From: Owenia fusiformis
Taxonomy: Eukaryota; Annelida; Polychaeta; Sabellida; Oweniidae
Direction: 5' to 3'
DNA length: 64,000 nucleotides
NCBI GenBank assembly: GCA_903813345.2
Contig: CAIIXF020000010.1
Location: 4,457,169-4,521,168 of the forward strand
This document shows positions 1-13,500 of the stretch, piece after piece (within the stretch, counting starts at the first letter, position 1; each line of letters begins with the position of its first letter). The notes below the pieces were generated by a model. That model had not been told where the DNA came from. It was given only the letters and a program-made list of their open reading frames with translations, and did not search any database. Position numbers and translations under genes: made by a program.

Positions 1-933
1 ATCTTTGAAAAAATATCATTCTGTTAAGTGAAATTGTAAAAAATATTTTGCAATGTGTGAAATTGAATTAAAGCACATGATTCGATGAATAGTGGATGCT
101 TCAATCCACTTATGTCTTCTACTCTAGGCTTTGAATTCGGACTACCACCCTCGTTTATAGTCTAGAATCAGGACATATGTTTATTTAATCATCTACAATG
201 CATTGAGTCATTGGCTTAAATCCTATAATATAATATGCCTATCAATATAATATGTAATTATTTAAGTATCATCTCAATGCTTTAATTTTAATAGAATTAT
301 TTTAATATTTTACTAACTGTATAATATGTAGTTTGCATTACTGTTGATAAATAAATAAATGATTGCACTGTTCAGTAAAGAAATAAAGCAATTGTATTAT
401 TTAAACTGACTATACACTATAGAAATGATTTTCATTGAAAAATCAAATCAGTACCAAAATTATGGTTACCCTGTAGTAGTGAAATGCACTTAAAAATGAA
501 TATCACCCCCTTCAATCTATTTTTACAGGTTTTTATGATTATTTCAGATTTTTCTATAGTTTGCGTAACCAGGACGGTGAATTTTCTTCATTTTTCATCA
601 AACATTTTGTCTTACCAATATTTATTATATCTGTCAATTTTATCAAAATCACGCCGCTACGTTTGAAAATAATTCAAATTATGTAGTTTTTCCCATTGAG
701 CTCCATTATAAAAAAGGAATTTTCAAACTTAATATTTTAAAATTCTACGTGGTGAAAAGTTGCATATTGAGAAGTTAGTTAATGTTATGGTGTTAAAAAT
801 TCAAAACAAAAAGGAATAAAGAAAAAATGCCACAGAGAAGTCTCAATAGAGTCTCTTTAATACTACCATATTCATCATCTTCATGATCTCCATATTTGGT
901 TGTTATTCATTTTAGAATTGGCATTACCAACAT
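1..933. other. Intergenic, no gene recognised
   Basis: AT-rich sequence with only short random ORFs. I see no splice-bounded coding segment, RNA gene or clear repeat boundary on either strand. Confidence 0.5.
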
Positions 934-1104
934 TCCCGTAGCCAGGGGGGTTTGATGGGTTCGAGCAACCCCCCCCCCCCCTCTGGCCAAAAATTCTTTC
1001 AAAAAGTGATTTTGGCCATTTTTTGACCAAAATTGTCAAAAGTGGACCCCCCTGGAATTTTCCAAAAAGTGAATCCCCCTTGGCAAATCCTTGCTACGGG
1101 CCTG
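934..1104. repeat. Dispersed short inverted-end repeat of the CCGTAGCCAGG family
   Basis: The left end reads CCCGTAGCCAGGGG and the right end carries the inverted form GCTACGGGCCTG. The interior has a C homopolymer and related phrases such as AAAATTGTCAAAAGT. Relatives in this window lie at about 18,947-19,109, 47,000-47,165 and 58,888-58,930. This looks like a small non-autonomous DNA element (MITE); no protein is encoded. Confidence 0.65.
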
Positions 1105-2961
1105 ACCAATGTATATTATAGAATACTTTGTTGGATCTCTTGATTTCTTTTAAAAATAGATGAAAAGAAATATTAAGATCTGAGATCTCCATTATTGAAT
1201 GATTGACTGAAATTGAAACTTGCCCTTAAAGCACCATGTATATCTAATGATACCTGCAGTAGGTGTGCTGGATTTCTTACTACTCAGACCTGACTGAACT
1301 GAACTGAAGTGGTCATTGCTGAAGGCTATGAATTCTGTCTGGGTAGTAACTGGTTGAGCCTTTTAGATGAAAGTGTGAATGTCAAATATGTCAAGTTATA
1401 TATCATTGGAAAGGATCACAAAACAGTTATTTATGCTTCCTTGATCAGTCAACTCTTCACTAGCTTATATGCATGGTATACAAATGCTTATAGAATGCTA
1501 ATGATCAGTGAGTCTTTCCAATTTTTTAAGTGGAGTGACACACTTTACTGAGACGTATATTACTTATGTACTGGCATAGCTGGGGGAAGGCGAGAACCTC
1601 CAACCCAAAATACCCTTTCTTACCCACATGTATCGCGAGTGGATCCAGTAGTTCAAAAGGGGGCCCAAAAAGTTATTCTCATATAGTCCAAAGGAAAATA
1701 ATTTGGAATTTTTGAAATTTTTGGTCAATTGTGGGTCCATTTTTATTTACAGATTTTATTCACCTGAACTTTATGATCGTCATTAATAAAAATGCCTACA
1801 CATTAAGGTCTAGAAAGGGAATTTAAGGTATATTTAAAAGCACCCATAATTTTCTGTTTTGCAGGATTTTTCTCTAATTGTGAAAATAAACAGGGAGGAT
1901 TTCAGGTCCCCAACCAGGCATCAGTAAACAGACAACTAAATTGTAATGGCCTTAATTTGTACAATGTCAATGTCATGTTCTCTTCACATCATGTCATGTT
2001 CACTTCATGTCATGTCATGTTCACTTCATGTCATGTCATATTCAATTTATTATATAAAAAACACAAAGGAATCATCAATATATAGATTATAATATATCAG
2101 TATATTGATCCTTATATCTCATGCTTATATGCTTTGTAGATCAGAATTGTCGATCATTATTATGTTATTTGACACCCTATGAACTGCAGCTTAGGAGATC
2201 CAAATGTCTAATTGTGTTTTGGGTAGTGACTGATCCCAGTTGATTTCTACAAGATTTTGTTGAAAAACAAAAGAAATTATGTCTTGGATCTCTTGCTCAG
2301 AGCTGCTTGATTCCACTCAAAGAAATAAGACTCATTCTGCTCCATATCTGTGCGTCATCTTTTATTCATTGTACAATTCAATTTTCGTAATTGTTTCCAG
2401 CTCTTACATTTTGCCTCAATTTGGAGAAATCAGCTTTTTTGTTGTAAAAATACTCCATTTTCACAATACGCAAATAGTTATCATTAATGCGTGCCAAGTC
2501 AAATATTTTTATAGTAAGGAATCAACATTTAAGGCGGCCGACCAAATGGTGCCATATTTTGTGACTTGCCATGGCAGTCAATAGTTGGCACCAAAACAAA
2601 GCATTATTACTTTTGTTAATTCACAGGCTGTGACATTTTGTCACAAAACAAGTGACAATTTACTACAGTACTTGATTTTCAATTTGATTGATTGACAATT
2701 TGATATGACAAATATGTGAATTGTAATAAAGTAAAATGGAATCCCTTGTTTTATATGTCTCTGACTTCAAGCTTTCAAGTTCTCTATTGAACAATATAGT
2801 GATTGATCTATTGATAATCTATAAGTTCTGCATTCATGTTATTTATAAAGGATACATTCCTCATTTATAAGGTTTCAATAGACTAGATGCGAATAGAAAT
2901 AATCTTGATTTACATCATTTAATATTCAAAATTCAGTCAATGTGATGTCATATTTGAAATC
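1105..2961. other. Intergenic, no gene recognised
   Basis: No supported gene. At about 1,975-2,042 there is a short tandem array built on CATGTCATGTTCACTT (roughly four imperfect units). The stretch around 1,620-1,740 contains GGGCCC-rich text resembling the element at 22,377-22,577. Confidence 0.45.
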
Positions 2962-2963
2962 TA

Positions 2964-4005
2964 CAGGGTGTCCAATAAATAAGGTGAAAGATATTGTAAC
3001 TTTCTTAATATTGCACCAATCTTGGTGAAATTTTCCGAGTTTGTAGCCCAAACCTTTTTACCTTTATTCTGTGAATTTAAAGCGTCTTCTATATGATTGG
3101 CCAGAGTTGTGGTTGCTATAGTAACCGAAACAACAAAAAGGCGGGGCAAGTTTGTTTACGTCACAACTTTCCAAAACATATTTATTCTTTCTGATAGCTT
3201 TATTCATACTCCAAGGTCTATTACTACCACAAATACAATATAAAACAGTCCTAAAGTCCAATTGTTATGAAAATAAGCTATTCAATATAATATCCATCTC
3301 TAGCTACATGTATACACTTCTTATGCCTATTCACCCACTCTCTAAACACACTTTCAAACCCATAATTGCCCATTTCCTGAAGTCTTGCTAAGACATGTGA
3401 TCTGAGTTCATCAGTGCTTCCAAATTTATTTCCTCTCAAGTCACGCTTGAGTTCTGCATATAAGTAAAAGTCATGTGGTGCAATGTCTGGGGAATATGGA
3501 GGGTGTGCAAGTAGGGGTAGCCCCAGTACCCTAATAGCTTCACTCCTGAGCATAGCTGTGTGTGAACTTAGATCACATGTCTTAGCAAAACTTCAGGAAA
3601 TGGGCAAGAATGGGTTTGAAAGTGTGTTTAGAGAGTGGGTGAATAGGCATAAGAAGTGTATAGCGAGAGATGGACATTATGTTGAATAGCTTATTTTTTA
3701 TAACAATGGGACTTAAGAACTGTTTTTATATTGTATTTGTGGTAGTAATAGACCTGGGTGTATGAATAAAGCTATCAGAAAGAATAAATATGTTTTGGAA
3801 AGTTATGACGTAAACAAACTTGCCCCGCCTTTTTGTTGTTTCGGTTGCCATAGCAACCACAACTCTGGCCAATCAAATAAAAGACGCTTTAAATTCAAAG
3901 AATAAACGTGAAAAGGTTTGGGCTACAAACTCTGAAAATTTCATCAAGATTGGTGCAATATTAATAAAGTTACAATATCTTTCACCTTATTTATTGGACA
4001 CCCTG
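2964..4005. mobile_element. Palindromic (head-to-head) mariner-type element with transposase remnants in both arms
   Basis: The ends are perfect inverted copies beginning CAGGGTGTCCAATAAATAAG, each flanked by TA (2,962-2,963 and 4,006-4,007), the Tc1/mariner target duplication. Reading inward, both arms carry the 3' end of the same transposase gene. On the minus strand (3,553-3,278) a mariner catalytic-region signature HPPYSPDIAPHDF is followed by the C-terminal tail. On the plus strand (about 3,567-3,689) there is a second copy of the same C-terminal tail ending in a stop. Neither arm has the N-terminal DNA-binding half, so the element is non-autonomous and arose by inverted duplication of a mariner 3' end. 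A fragment of the same family lies at about 37,968-38,100. Confidence 0.85.
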
Positions 4006-4007
4006 TA

Positions 4008-4890
4008 CATGTAAAAGTACGTCCAGAAAAATGGTTTCGAAAATTGTTTTTTTGAAAATGTGACCCCTAACTTGATTCCTCATAGACCCCATGTTACCAA
4101 ATCACAAAAAGTTAAATATCTTTTCTTGTATTGGACAGATAACATTTTCTTTTACTGGACATATTTTGATTTGCATAACTATAAGATACATAAGAGTTAT
4201 ATAAAAATTGAACCACTAAAACAGATGTAATTTAAGTTAAAGGGAACTTTCTACTATACCTGCCTTGTTATCTGACCCGAACGAGCCACCTGGTGGCGAA
4301 ACTAGTAACTACCTACTCGCATCTGCGTTATTTCCTATATAAAGGTAGGCTTGTTTGTACATAATTGCCTTTTATTTTAAAGAAATATGTTATGTATGTT
4401 TGCAAAGATATTTTGTCCAATAATGATGGGCAAACAAATATCTTTGTATGTGTTAGTTTGGGTTATTGGAGGTTTGTTTTCCAATTGACTGATTGTGTTC
4501 TTTTTCTGCTCTTTGGTCTTAATCTTGACAATTCTTAATGCCTTTTTTCTTACTAATAAGTTCAGTACAGTTGAGAATGGAACTAGAATAAATTATAGTT
4601 AAAAACCATGTAGTTTGGTAAAAGTTGAATTTACTTGTGGCTTAAAGTTTTGCAATAGGCTAACCTCTACCTGATGTTCATAAACCATTCTATGGAAGGA
4701 TTTCAAATTTTCAGACATGTATTTCTGTAAGAAAACTCTTAGCTCCTTGACTATGTTTCATTTTTTGTCTTGATATCTTGTTTCCAAAGTCTTGTCCTTT
4801 GTCAAACTTTGGTATAGGCTTTCCTTTTAGTGTAGGTATTGGCTACATACAAGTAATACATTGATGAACACAGCCAATCTCCAACAGTAC
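4008..4890. other. Intergenic, no gene recognised
   Basis: AT-rich non-coding sequence; nothing further supported on either strand. Confidence 0.4.
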
Positions 4891-4893
4891 CTA

Positions 4894-5930
4894 CCTTACA
4901 GTACCATTTTGGCTACAGTTCTGTATGGTTCCATAAAATATGGTACTGTAAGTACTGTAGACTAAAACAGTATTACCCAGTACCGTGAAAACTATACAGT
5001 ACCTTACTTGGACAGTACCATCATGGGCTTTCTATTGCATGCCCATGGTACCATTTAGTATCATACTCTTAATGTACAGTACTTGTCTTGAATGGTACCA
5101 TCCAGTATCATACTCTTAATGTACAGTACTTGCCTTGAATATTACCATCCAGTATCATACTCTTAATGTACAGTACATGTCATGAACGGTACCATCCAGT
5201 ATCATACTCTTAATGTACAGTACTTGTCTTGAATGGTACCATCCAGTATTATACTCTTAATATACAGTACTTGTCTTGAACGGTTCCATCCAGTATCATA
5301 CTCTTAATGTACAGTACTTGTCTTGAATGGTACCATCCAGTATTATACTCTTAATATACAGTACTTGTCTTGAACGGTTCCATCCAGTATCATACTCTTA
5401 ATGTACAGTACTTGTCTTGAACAGTACCATCCAGTATCATACTCTTAATGTTCAGTACTTGTCTTGAATGGTACTACCCAGTATCATACTCTTAATATAC
5501 AGTACTTGTCTTGAACAGTACCATCCAGTATCATACTCTTAATGTTCAGTACTTGTCTTGAATGGTACTACCCAGTATCATACTCTTAATGTACAGTACT
5601 TGTCTTGAACGGTTCCATCCAGTATCATACTCTTAATGTACAGTACTTGTCTTGAACGGTACTGTCCAGTATCATACTCTTAATATACAGTACTTGTCTT
5701 GAATGGTACCATCCAGTATCAAACTCTTAATGTACAGTACTTGTCTTGAATGGTACTATCCAGTATCATACTCTTAATGTACAGTACTTGTCTTGAACGG
5801 TTCCATCCAGTATCATACTCTTAATGTACAGTACTTGTCTTGAACAGTACCATGCAGTACCATACTCTTAATGTACAGTACTTGTCTTGAATGGTACCAT
5901 CCAGTATCATACTCTTAATGTACAGATTGG
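4894..5930. repeat. 47-bp minisatellite array
   Basis: From about 5,050 to 5,930 a 47-bp unit containing CAGTATCATACTCTTAATGT and ACAGTACTTGTCTTGAA repeats about 18-19 times with point differences between units. The preceding 150 bp (4,894-5,045) is rich in the same GTAC-containing words and may be the seed. Unit-to-unit variants (TGGTACC, CGGTTCC, CAGTACC, GGTACTACC) recur in ordered blocks, which suggests secondary duplication of multi-unit segments. There is no coding potential. Confidence 0.9.
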
Positions 5931-6230
5931 AGGTGTATGGCTCAAGGGTGTGATATGGTGAACACTGTGTGATGCTCTTGAAATTGTTATTCTGCTCCTA
6001 GAAAAACAAATTAGATCAATTACAAGTTCAAGATGTTTCTGGTAATGCAGATATACACAAATCTGAGGATGTATTGCACACTTCACGTTCTTGTTAGACT
6101 ATTGTGTTCTGAAAGTAAAACTATAGTGAAGTGTTTCCAATACAATAAATCATACAGAAATTAATTCCAGTAGTGCTATAAATAATTGACATCAAATACA
6201 TAGTGCAGGCCTATTAGTTGGACTAAATAA

Positions 6231-6600
6231 CCGATAAAACCCTACCTTTTGCATTCGTTTGACTTCACTTCTTAAAAGAGAGCTTCGTCTTTACTCTTTC
6301 AGTTTACCATAAATCTCTGATCTCACCGAGCCAATCAGTGTTCATCGTCAAAATACGGACGACTTTCTATATGGTCATTTCCTATGACATAATTGCATAG
6401 TTAATGAGCACGTATTTAGCATGTCTTCCTTCTAATTTGTTGATTGGTTGAGAAAGGGTCAGTGTGGTAGATTTGAAATGATTTTTTACCCGGGCTGTCA
6501 CAGGCACCAATCTTTGGGGTGGGGCTGCTAAACTGTAATATAGTCTATACTAGGCAGAGGGTAGTTTATAACTAGACTCTGCGTGCAGGGTCGTAAAAAC
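6231..6600. mobile_element. Candidate small insertion upstream of copy A, absent upstream of copy B
   Basis: The upstream regions of copies A and B align: phrases around 6,205-6,232 match 16,190-16,212, and the text resumes near 6,600 and 16,230. Copy A carries about 370 extra bases here. The insert begins near ACCCTACC and ends near GCAGGGTCG. Similar words (TTCGTTTGACTT, GCTTCGTCT, TGCAGGGT) recur at about 41,965-42,050. Boundaries and class are not certain. Confidence 0.4.
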
Positions 6601-6625
6601 CATACAAATCCAATACAAAATATAA

Positions 6626-6785
6626 AGTAATGTACTATTAACGAAGTTGTTGATTTTCTTTCTCAGAGATATTTATTTTTCTTTTGACGTTTTGTAGGAT
6701 GTCCATCCTACTTCTTCAGAAATAAAATTATATTTGAATCAAAAATTGAGAAAGAAAATCAACAACTCGTTAATAGTACATCACT
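6626..6785. mobile_element. Foldback MITE with ~40-bp terminal inverted repeats
   Basis: The left end (6,626-6,668) and right end (6,747-6,785) are near-perfect reverse complements; both read AGT(A/G)ATGTACTATTAACGA and continue into GTTGTTGATTTTCTTTCTCA. The ~80-bp interior contains a further small palindrome GTAGGATG..CATCCTAC. No ORF. It lies about 0.7 kb upstream of the copy A start codon. Confidence 0.8.
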
Positions 6786-7504
6786 ACCAGAGAGATGAAC
6801 ATTCATAGAAATAAAGAAATGTGTTTTCGCTCTTGAAAGTCAATGGTTCGTGATAGAATTTTCTGGTCTATAGAAGTAGAAATCAATGGTTTTAAATGTT
6901 GTGTGATAGTTTTTAAATGTTTGGCTTAATGTTTTCAGATCATCTCTATCAGTTTAGTATTATCACAGAGAAATCAATAGACATAAACTTAGTTGATTTA
7001 CATTGAAACGATCACTTCCTACATTAATGATGTGGCGAGTGAGGACAAAGTGCAAAAAGTCAATATTTACATCAACAAAAAATAACTTTCATTGATAGCT
7101 TATTAAGTATCGGATAACACTTTCACCTAGACATCATTTCAAAACAGTTAAGCTAAGTGAAATTTCGTGAGTGAGAAAATTAAGAAGATCACTAATTATA
7201 ACTTGTATGAGACAATATATGATGTTTTCTTACATATATTGCCAATTTATTGCTTTTTAAAGTGCAACATCGGTATTGAATTTGACAGTTTTAAGTGTCA
7301 TTTAAAAATGACGAAATTCACAATTACTGATGGGAACTTATTGATGAATTAAATTAATTATTTGTTGACTTATACAGCAGAACAAACATGTTATAGATGT
7401 GAAGAATGAAAGTGGCACACTTAAAAGATATATTGTTGACTAAATGTTTGACAATTAATTGAATTGATTAGTGATAAGATTTGAGTTGGACTACAATTGT
7501 GAAA

Positions 7505-10500
7505 ATGTTGAGAAAAAAAGCTACACTGTGGAGTATATACCTGGAATACGTCATACTCCTGATACCATGTGTCTTGTCTGGTAAGATTGAAAGTTTTTCT
7601 TTTTAAACATCTTGCAAGATCAATGTTTTAATTGTAATGTATCCAATCATTAAATATTTTTTGATTTATCTATTAATTTATGTTCCATATTGTTCAACCA
7701 TTGTAGTTAGTACTTCAGTTAAGTACTGTGATTCTGATTGGACAAGCAGCAGTCAATAATTCTAACAGTTGACTGCACAATTCATTCATGGTCAATGTGT
7801 GTTTGTAAATGATGTCACACATGATGTCAAAATAATGAATCAGTGGATGGAAGTTGATGAAAATGACTGTCCAGCTTAGAAGATGGATTTTATTACCATT
7901 AGCCTTTATATCATCGTTAGACTAACAAAGCAATGATAGACTTTTGATTTAGGATTTTTGAGTCAATTTTGAGTCGTACTCAAGATAGGTCATATATATT
8001 TATACAAAGAAGTTACACTGACACCTTCTCCATCTAGTAGCTTGAAGTTCTTTGAATTTATGTTCATGTAGTTGATAAATCTGAAAAAATTGGAAATTTC
8101 ATATTTTTCTAATCTTCTAATGTGTATATAAACATATTTTGAGAAAGTATTGATTTAGATCTATTTTTTTCATGTTCATTACATGTACATACATAAATAC
8201 ATACATACAGTATTTTCAATATTTTTTTTATTCATTTGTAACTCAATATTTACTTTTGTTTCATATTGTTCAATAAATTCCTTCCATATCATTTGTAATT
8301 CTAAATTATGTTATGTCCCCCATGTATGTGTCCCATCACACCATCAGCAATTGTCTGTCTGTCAAATATTCATCATTTATACTACTTGGTTGCATGCTGA
8401 TGTATTCATCAATATTTTGCATTCGAAGCTCCAAATTTGGATTTTCTGAGTGTGGAGAAGTGTTTCATGTCAGTTTCATTTACATTGTTGTTCATCAGTT
8501 GTGTTGATTGGGACGTAGGTTTCTCTCTTTTTCAAGGACTTTTTGCAAATTGATTGACTTGACAAATAACGAACTTTAAAAATTTTGTATTTGTGGAATT
8601 GTTATACACCTTGTCATTTTTTAAGATTCTTTCAATCATAATATTATATTTTTGTGTAATATTATAAATATGTAAGAAAAAGTCTGTTGAAGCACAGTGG
8701 GTGAAATAATAAAAAACAGAATTTAATTTTTGATACATTAAAATGGTATACAGTGAGCCATTTGTTAAAGTCACTCCATTTAGAAACTTTTTCATGTCAT
8801 AAGGACTAAACATATTTGTATACATTAATATATACAATTATTATACTATTGTAAAAGAGCTGTTGAAATTATATAGCTAACATTGTATTTGGTGAGGTTG
8901 CATGTTGAGATAAACACTCGAGGAGTATAACAATATAACAATCAATAAACCTTTTAGAAAGTAGGCATGACATGGAATTATGAGAGTACAAAATTTTGTG
9001 AAATTGTGACAATTTTTTATTTATTTACTTATAGTCTTCAACTTTTTGTGGATGGTGTTCGGTGGTTAGTGTTTTGTGGTCAGCATCTGTAACAAATGGC
9101 AGGTGGTGATATTTTTGTATCAATGTATTGTTTAAGGTTCCTCTCAGATCATCTCTATACTCTTTAGTTCATTTAAAAAATAGTCTTTCATTGCTTTTCC
9201 CTTCAATCAGAATTATGATGTCATCTTTATGACAATTCTAAAACACATTAGTCTAAACCAGCAATATATGGACTTATAACATATGGATATTTTTGGGTTT
9301 GGAAACAGTCTTTCATTATGAACAAAATGAGAGACTGTTTCATATGTATGAAACTATAACTGAAGGGAAACTTTTGGAAAGCATGTTAAATCATTATTTT
9401 TCCGACTCCTTCACGATAAAATTGTCAAAAAGGTTTGAGAATGTGAGGTCAGTTTGATCATTTTTTAATTATTATCTCACCAAGTTTGAGTAGGGATAAT
9501 GAGAAGTCTTCTGTCTGTCCATTTATGAATTCATCCATATGGCTATCCTGACATTAACACAAATACCTTTTGACAGATTCAGTTTGAATTTTATATACTA
9601 ATGCCTTATATGGGCATAGAACCTCTGCTTAGAGAATGAGTTTTCAACATGATGGCTCATTTCACACAAAAAAGTAATTATTTTGTTTACCATGCAGTTA
9701 TCAGATTTTGTTCAAATTTTGTATGGTAATGTTTTTGCTTTAGAATATAAGTTAAATTCTCCCATTATATTTGCAGCCAGTTTCCCTGGAGTGTGCATTG
9801 AGGTGCTCGTGGAGGTGCCACCAGGTATTGCTATATCAGGCTACATTGGGGATGTGTACATATTCCACTCTATGCACAATGATAGGCCGGCTGTCTTCTC
9901 TCGTACCTGGGAAAAATACCTCTACTTCCATGAGTATGGTATGTACGAATATTCATCAATAAAGATTTATTTATTTTTTGTGTGTTTGGCCACAACCTAG
10001 GTCATATCAAACACTTTTCCATCAACAGGATGATCAGTAGTAAAACAAATATTTGAGCCTTAACACAGGAAAACTGGTCTTATTATAAAAATTTTAATTG
10101 AGAAGAGCCAAAAATGTTCCCAAGATTAAGACGAAAATGTGCAAATTCAAATCTGTCTTTTTGGTCTACATCTGCAAGGAGAATGGACATAAGCCATGGC
10201 TCTCTTCACTCTTTGTACCTTTTGAGATAAACAAAAAATCAAAGTATTGAAAAACTCTGTGATAAGACTCGTGGCCCTTTTCCTGTACCCATGCACATTT
10301 TTATCTTTGTGTTTAATTGCAATGTATATGAATACAAAATATTACATAGATAGTACCCCAGACAGACATTTGAGAATCTTGTTATAAATCTGACTATCCT
10401 TTCTCAAATTTAACAGTTTCTGACTCATTTTGAAGCTTCGAGAATTTATAATGACAATTTTTCTCTCTTCTTTAAGAAATTTCCAAAGCTTCAAAAAAAT

Positions 10501-13500
10501 CCAGAAAATAATGAAAGCTAGTTGAAAGTAGGAGAAAACTGCTTTGATAGAATAATAATAAGAAGAATAAATAAATAAATAAAGAAAAGCTACAAAAGCT
10601 ATAGGAGGCCCTTTCAGGAGGGCCTCCTAATAAGATTAAGAAAGGATAGCCAGATATATCAATACTGTATTCTCAAATGGATATCTGGGGTACTATGCAT
10701 ATGTGAGCGAGTTCATTGTCAATGATACAATGTATACCGTAAGATCAATTGAGGTACAATATTGTATGTAATGCCTCAAGTCTCTCCGGTCCCTAGGTCA
10801 ATCCTGCTACTTAGAAAAAAATATTCTATGTTTTTGCATTTTATTCTTCCTTAAGTACATTTTCCATTATGGCATTTGTTAACTTTTGTTGAATTAAGGA
10901 TAATTGACCGCTAAAGAAGTTCATCTTCAAAGTCTTCGTCAGTGTAATTTTCCCTGTTACAATACTTAGCTATTTAGAATGTTATGTTAGTAGGAGGTTT
11001 GTTTGATATCAAAACAAACATTATCTGTCGTGAAGGAGATAGTTTGAAATGCATTTTGTGCTTTATAGAAGGATTCTATGATAAATGTTCGAAATTATGG
11101 GTTCCATCCCTTATTCTGAAAGTCATTAAACATAAACAGAGCTACAGTTATAACTGGCTTTTGTGCCTTGCCCTAAGGGGTGTATTCAATGATATTACCC
11201 CTGCTCTGAGGTCTATATTACGATTGAACATGAAAACTCCCCAAAATGACATTTCAAATATTTATTATGGTCTGCCATTACTAGGGCCCGGCGTTATATA
11301 CCAAGGGTATTGTTCGCGAATATACCCCGGGTGAAATGTTGACTTTGTTTACAGTTTATAGAAGGCGTGAATACAGTCATGTTCGAATATACTCTAACTT
11401 TCTTTAATGTTCTTCAATTCAGCTGAAATTTTGTGTATATAACAATTGAAGTTTTATCTATCATATCCTGATGTTTCAGCATCAAAGATTAATATTAAGT
11501 CTTAATATGGTTGCTATAGCAACATGGGGGTAGGGGTGGGCGGGGCAGGTACCAATTTTTCTAATTATGGAAAGATCCAAAGTGTTGTTTTATTAATATT
11601 TCTTTCTTTTAAATGATCAAAATGTTTGGGAAATTGTTACATTTATTCAGCATGATGTTAATCAAGTACAAATAATGACATTTAGCACTGTCACAAATTC
11701 AAAATCAGTCACAGTCAAGAAATTGCAAAAATGGCTGCAATTCTCACCTGATATCAGAAGGCCTTACGTTTGGTGGCCTAATTTCATACTTCACTTGGAC
11801 TCACAGCCACGCAAAACGTATGCTACCATGAACAAAGTATAAAAGGAGTATATACCAGATAGAAGTACAATTATGAGGTGGCAGAAGAGATTTAAAAGAG
11901 ATTACTAGACCCTGGATGAAAGTTCCAAACATGGGAGGCAAAAACTCCACAAGTCACAGTGGAAGAAATTACTAAGAGTGTTTGACCTGACAGGCATCAA
12001 AAGTACATAACATGAAAAGGGCAATATTTTGAGAAAATGTGAAATGAGACACGTGCAATATACTTTCATTAAATCTAGAGGAGGTGCTCATAGTAGTTTT
12101 AAGTTTCTTAAAATGTATTTTTTAGCATAGTTCTTATAGCTACACAAAATGGTATTTGTTGATTAATTATTTCATATTTTAAATTTTTTATTCCTTTTGA
12201 TGTGACTGGTTAACCTGCCCCGCCCTACCCAAACTCACCAACTTGATTTTATTATAACATCAGTATATTTTTATTAATCAACATGAAAAATTGTAGAATA
12301 ATCAAAATGTATCTGAAGATTTCATGGAAAAATATCAATTAGTGATAAAGTTAGAGCATATAGTGCATTACTTCTGGGACAACCCTCGTATAATATGCTC
12401 TGCTTATGAATCCTCTTAAATGCAGGGTACAGGTATTTTCCAAAAAGTGTACTCTGTGAGTGATGTCAACTGCTAATCATGTGAAAAGTCCAGCTTTTTT
12501 GATGAAGGTAAAAAAAGTTATTCCCATTTCATTTGGGTACAATTTTTTGGGACACCCAGTATGTCACCATTCCTGCTTCAACAGACAGATATCTTTACAC
12601 ATTGACCTCAACCTGAGTACCCTTGAGTAGTTTTTAACAAGAATTGCTCTAAAGTGCATTTTATCAATATCCTGTATTAATGTTGATTTAGACATTGGAT
12701 AAATAATCATTAAATAACATTAATGTGTCATCATCTACAATGTATGTCTGATAAAACACAGGCATCCAGTCTACAGAATGATTATATGCCTGTGGTTTCA
12801 CTCCAATATACTTCTTAATACCTATGTGCCACGCCAAAGACCCCATTTTTGAGCTTTTTTCCATTTCAATTTCCTCTCAAGATTGAAGGTTTCCATGTTT
12901 TATTCCTCCCAGCCTTATAAAATACCAATTTCCCGAAATATTTTCCAGTGATTTTTCCCAGGTCTTGACAAATGATTTAACCAATTTATAACCATTTTTA
13001 AAAAAAACTTATTTTGACCTAAAAGAGGTACCTTGAATTGTGTTGCATTTTTTTCAAATGATGATACTAATCTTTTGTTGTTCACTTGAATTGTGTTGCG
13101 TTTGTTTCAAATGATGATACTTATCTTTCGTTGTTCACTTGAATTGTGTTGCGTTTGTTTCAAATGATGATACTTATCTTTTGTTGTTCACTTGAATTGT
13201 GTTGCGTTTGTTTCAAATGATGATACTAATCTTTTGTTGGTCACTTGAATTGTGTTGCATTTGTTTCAAATGATGATACTAATCTTTTGTTGGTCAGGTT
13301 ACTGGATGATTGGGAACACCCTTGGGGTTAATGGTGCATTTGTCTCAGTGTACAGCCATGTAGTGAACCCAGAAGATGCGCAGCTGACTAAGAACTGGAC
13401 CTATTGGGGAGATAACCAATGGAATGTGGAACCAAGAATCAATGTCACCTGCTGTGAGTAATAAACACATCTTCATATTATTTTCTCATTACCTCTTGTA

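Noticed and set aside
5050-5930. Regularly spaced direct repeats that superficially resemble a CRISPR array
   Set aside because: Whole 47-bp units repeat with no unique spacers, in eukaryotic intron-rich DNA; it is a minisatellite.
10984-11334. Plus-strand 116-aa ORF in copy A intron 2
   Set aside because: The corresponding region in copy B (about 21,600-21,710) is not open in the same frame; no splice context or family resemblance.
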